Below, piece by piece: positions 61,822 to 64,000 of a stretch of DNA of 64,000 nt. The DNA comes from Caenorhabditis remanei. Lineage: Eukaryota; Nematoda; Chromadorea; Rhabditida; Rhabditidae. Made by a program: the position numbers and the translations under genes. The notes below the pieces were generated by a model that worked only from the letters and a program-made list of their open reading frames with translations, had not been told where the DNA came from and searched no databases. Numbering within the stretch: position 1 is the first letter of the stretch; each line of letters opens with the position of its first letter. The stretch spans positions 5,950,587 to 6,014,586 of the forward strand of contig NC_071333.1 in assembly GCF_010183535.1 (NCBI RefSeq), read 5' to 3'.

Positions 61822-64000
61822 GAAAATAATTGAGATTAGAGATTCTTTAATAGTTGTCAACGATCAAAACATTTTATTGAAGTGTTTAGAAAACGAGTGA
61901 ATGGCAAAGGGGTCATACGGAAAGCGAAACGTGTGGTGTGTTTCGGCGGGGGGCAAACAGAAAGACCAGGCGGAACGGGGGAAATGAGAGAAAAGAGAAA
62001 GGCGAGTTAAGTTCTTCCCTACTGGTGTCGTGTGTTGGTATCCGAACCGCTGAAGAGAGTGGACGGCTGGCAGTGCGAGAAGAAGACGAAGAGCGAAAAG
62101 GGGACACAACAATGTTTCTGTGTAGTCAAATGGTGTGGGTTAATGAAAACGCGGAAAGAGGAGGAAAAGACAAGTGGTAGGCACTAAACAGTAGAAAACG
62201 AGTGGCATCATTTGATGGAAATTTCAATAAAAAATTAAACTTCTAAACAGTTTTTTAGTAAGGAAATGGCTGTATTTATTTTTCGGACACACTATGACTC
62301 ACAGGAAAGAATTTTCGAACACTGAGTTTTAAAAAAAAATCATGACATTAACTGAAATGATCGATTCATCGAAGTGTGTTCTAAACTTGAGTTTGAATCT
62401 CTAAACTCTCTAAAAACTCAAAAAAGTTGAGTCTGAACTCGACGACGCATTCATATGGAAATTCATGAAAAACGGAAGCTGGACATGCATTTATCGTGGA
62501 CTCGCACAAGAAGCAGTACCAGAAAAAAAACGAAAAGCGGGTTCTATTCTTTGCTATCCATGAAATGGGAAGAAAAAGGAATGGGAAAGAAGACAAAATG
62601 AATGCAATTTTCTTGAATACTGCATGGTTTCTTCTTGTTTTTAGAGAACGTTTCATCATTTCTTCTCCTTTTAAAGCGATGAAAAGTGCAAATTAAAGAA
62701 AATGTGTACTTTTGGGAGAGAACACGATTCTAAGAAAGATTAGATACTAATGAATGAAAAAACTACACAAGTTTACAAAAATAGTAAGTTGTGTACTGCA
62801 GGAAAAAATAGAGGTCACATGGCTTACCAAGTTATGAAAAAACTTGATAAGATTGTCTACAAAGTAGTGTCCTTACTGGTCACTGTGAAACGGAAAGGAA
62901 ACCAACACTTCTCATGATAAGACAGACGTAAACAACAAAACGTTGTTTTTTTGTGATCACAATGACCGAGCGTACTCCGTTTGCATGTGTGTGCATTGAT
63001 AGCAGCTAATTCGAATTTGTGTGCTCGCTTCGTCCCAACGTTTTTCAGAAAAAAGAAGGGTGTGAGGGAAAGGAAAAGAAGTCGTGAAATGTCGTGGAAT
63101 GATAGATGAAAGAGTCAAAGACGGAAGTTATCACGTGTTGTGTAGTAAAAAAAGCAAAGAGTACATCTCAGATTGGGAATAAATTCAAAAATAGTACATG
63201 TTCATGTTTTAAACAAAAGCAATTAGAAAACAGAATTGACAAAAATCACAATTTGCCTCAAAACACACGAGCCAACACAGGTATTTGTGAACAAGTGATT
63301 CAAAAATAACCTAAAAAAGTCTTGGAAAAACAAGAACACAAACAGATTCTTGAAATTCTAGTCATTTGTGTTCTTGAATATAATCTGACCTGATAATTGA
63401 TTTTTAGAACTATTTTCTTGTCTAGAAACTTTATAGTTAGTCATTTCACATATTTTTCAGTTTCAGCCCACCAAAAAATATGACAAGATTGCAATGTAGA
63501 CCACCTGTTTCCAATCTAGTTTTCATCAAAACTTTGACTCTGCAACACAAATTACTTATTCATGACCTGAAACTAACCCTGTGTGTAAATGACATTTGAT
63601 AAGAACCAAGAATTTTTTATGCCAAACAGTGGTTGGTCTGACATTTCGAATAAGTCAAAGTTTTGAAGTAATTAATCCTTCCGCTTTAAAATGTGAAAAG
63701 TAAACAGTTTTTGTTAGTTTTCAACGCCAATTTCATTCTTTTCCTTTTTAATTTTTGAGTTTTTAAAACCAATTCCTTTCAAAAACTTTAATTCTTGTTT
63801 AAAATTTCAGGTTACTACCAAAATTCGTTTTCAATTGGTTATGCCAATTTTCCAAATTTATGTTTTTTTCACTTTTTTGCACAACTACATGGCAACCACT
63901 TTTTTCGATTCATTTTTTCATGACCACTTGTCCATCTCCTCTCTTCTTCAAATCGTTTCCAAGTTTTTTGCAAATCTAACATGCTTCGAAAATGTTTCAC
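61822..64000. other. Upstream flank of the acyltransferase gene
   Basis: No gene is supported. The first 300 bp (61860-62110) are relatively GC-rich and are the likely promoter. An E-box CACGTG lies at 63132-63137, about 1.3 kb upstream of the start. The remainder is AT-rich with short unsupported frames. Confidence 0.45.

Overview
The window is nuclear DNA of a Caenorhabditis-type nematode. It is AT-rich, most introns are short (about 45-60 bp) with TTTCAG acceptors, and most start codons lie just 3' of a splice-acceptor-like site, as expected for spliced-leader trans-splicing. The gene content (orthologues of cab-1, mir-84, nhx-1, mboa-1 and a carnitine acyltransferase) matches a stretch I associate with the C. 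elegans X chromosome (cosmids C23H4 and B0395). The miR-84-like hairpin differs from the C. elegans sequence as I remember it, so the species is probably another Caenorhabditis. That species call rests on memory, not on a search.

Layout. 1-2.3 kb: a two-exon minus-strand gene of unknown function (237 aa). 2.3-20.3 kb: about 18 kb with no gene I can support. 20.3-24.6 kb: cab-1 (NPDC1 family), minus strand. 24.6-32.6 kb: mostly non-coding, with one doubtful membrane-protein gene near 29 kb. 32.65-37.57 kb: a ten-exon minus-strand gene for a 538-aa scaffold with a C-terminal PAR-6-like PDZ domain, plus a candidate alternative upstream exon at 38.6 kb. 38.7-45.7 kb: no gene seen. 45.75-47.2 kb: a minus-strand type II membrane protein that is only the N-terminal part of an M1 aminopeptidase and stops before the catalytic site. 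47.85-50.4 kb: nhx-1 (Na+/H+ exchanger), plus strand, divergent from the M1-like gene. 50.55-50.63 kb: a mir-84-like let-7-family hairpin, minus strand. 50.6-55.1 kb: non-coding. 55.1-56.9 kb: mboa-1 (sterol O-acyltransferase family), plus strand. 57.6-58.4 kb: a possible tiny two-exon gene and a possible nucleotide-kinase relic. 59.2-61.8 kb: an eleven-exon carnitine O-acyltransferase gene, minus strand. 61.8-64 kb: its promoter side and non-coding DNA.

Exon structures were derived by hand. Each main gene model keeps one open frame through all its junctions, and every junction has a plausible donor and acceptor; one donor in nhx-1 must be GC. The genes do not form an operon. Cab-1 is a neuronal or secretory membrane protein, NHX-1 an ion exchanger, and MBOA-1 and the carnitine acyltransferase are lipid-metabolism enzymes. 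mir-84 is a heterochronic regulator lying between nhx-1 and mboa-1.
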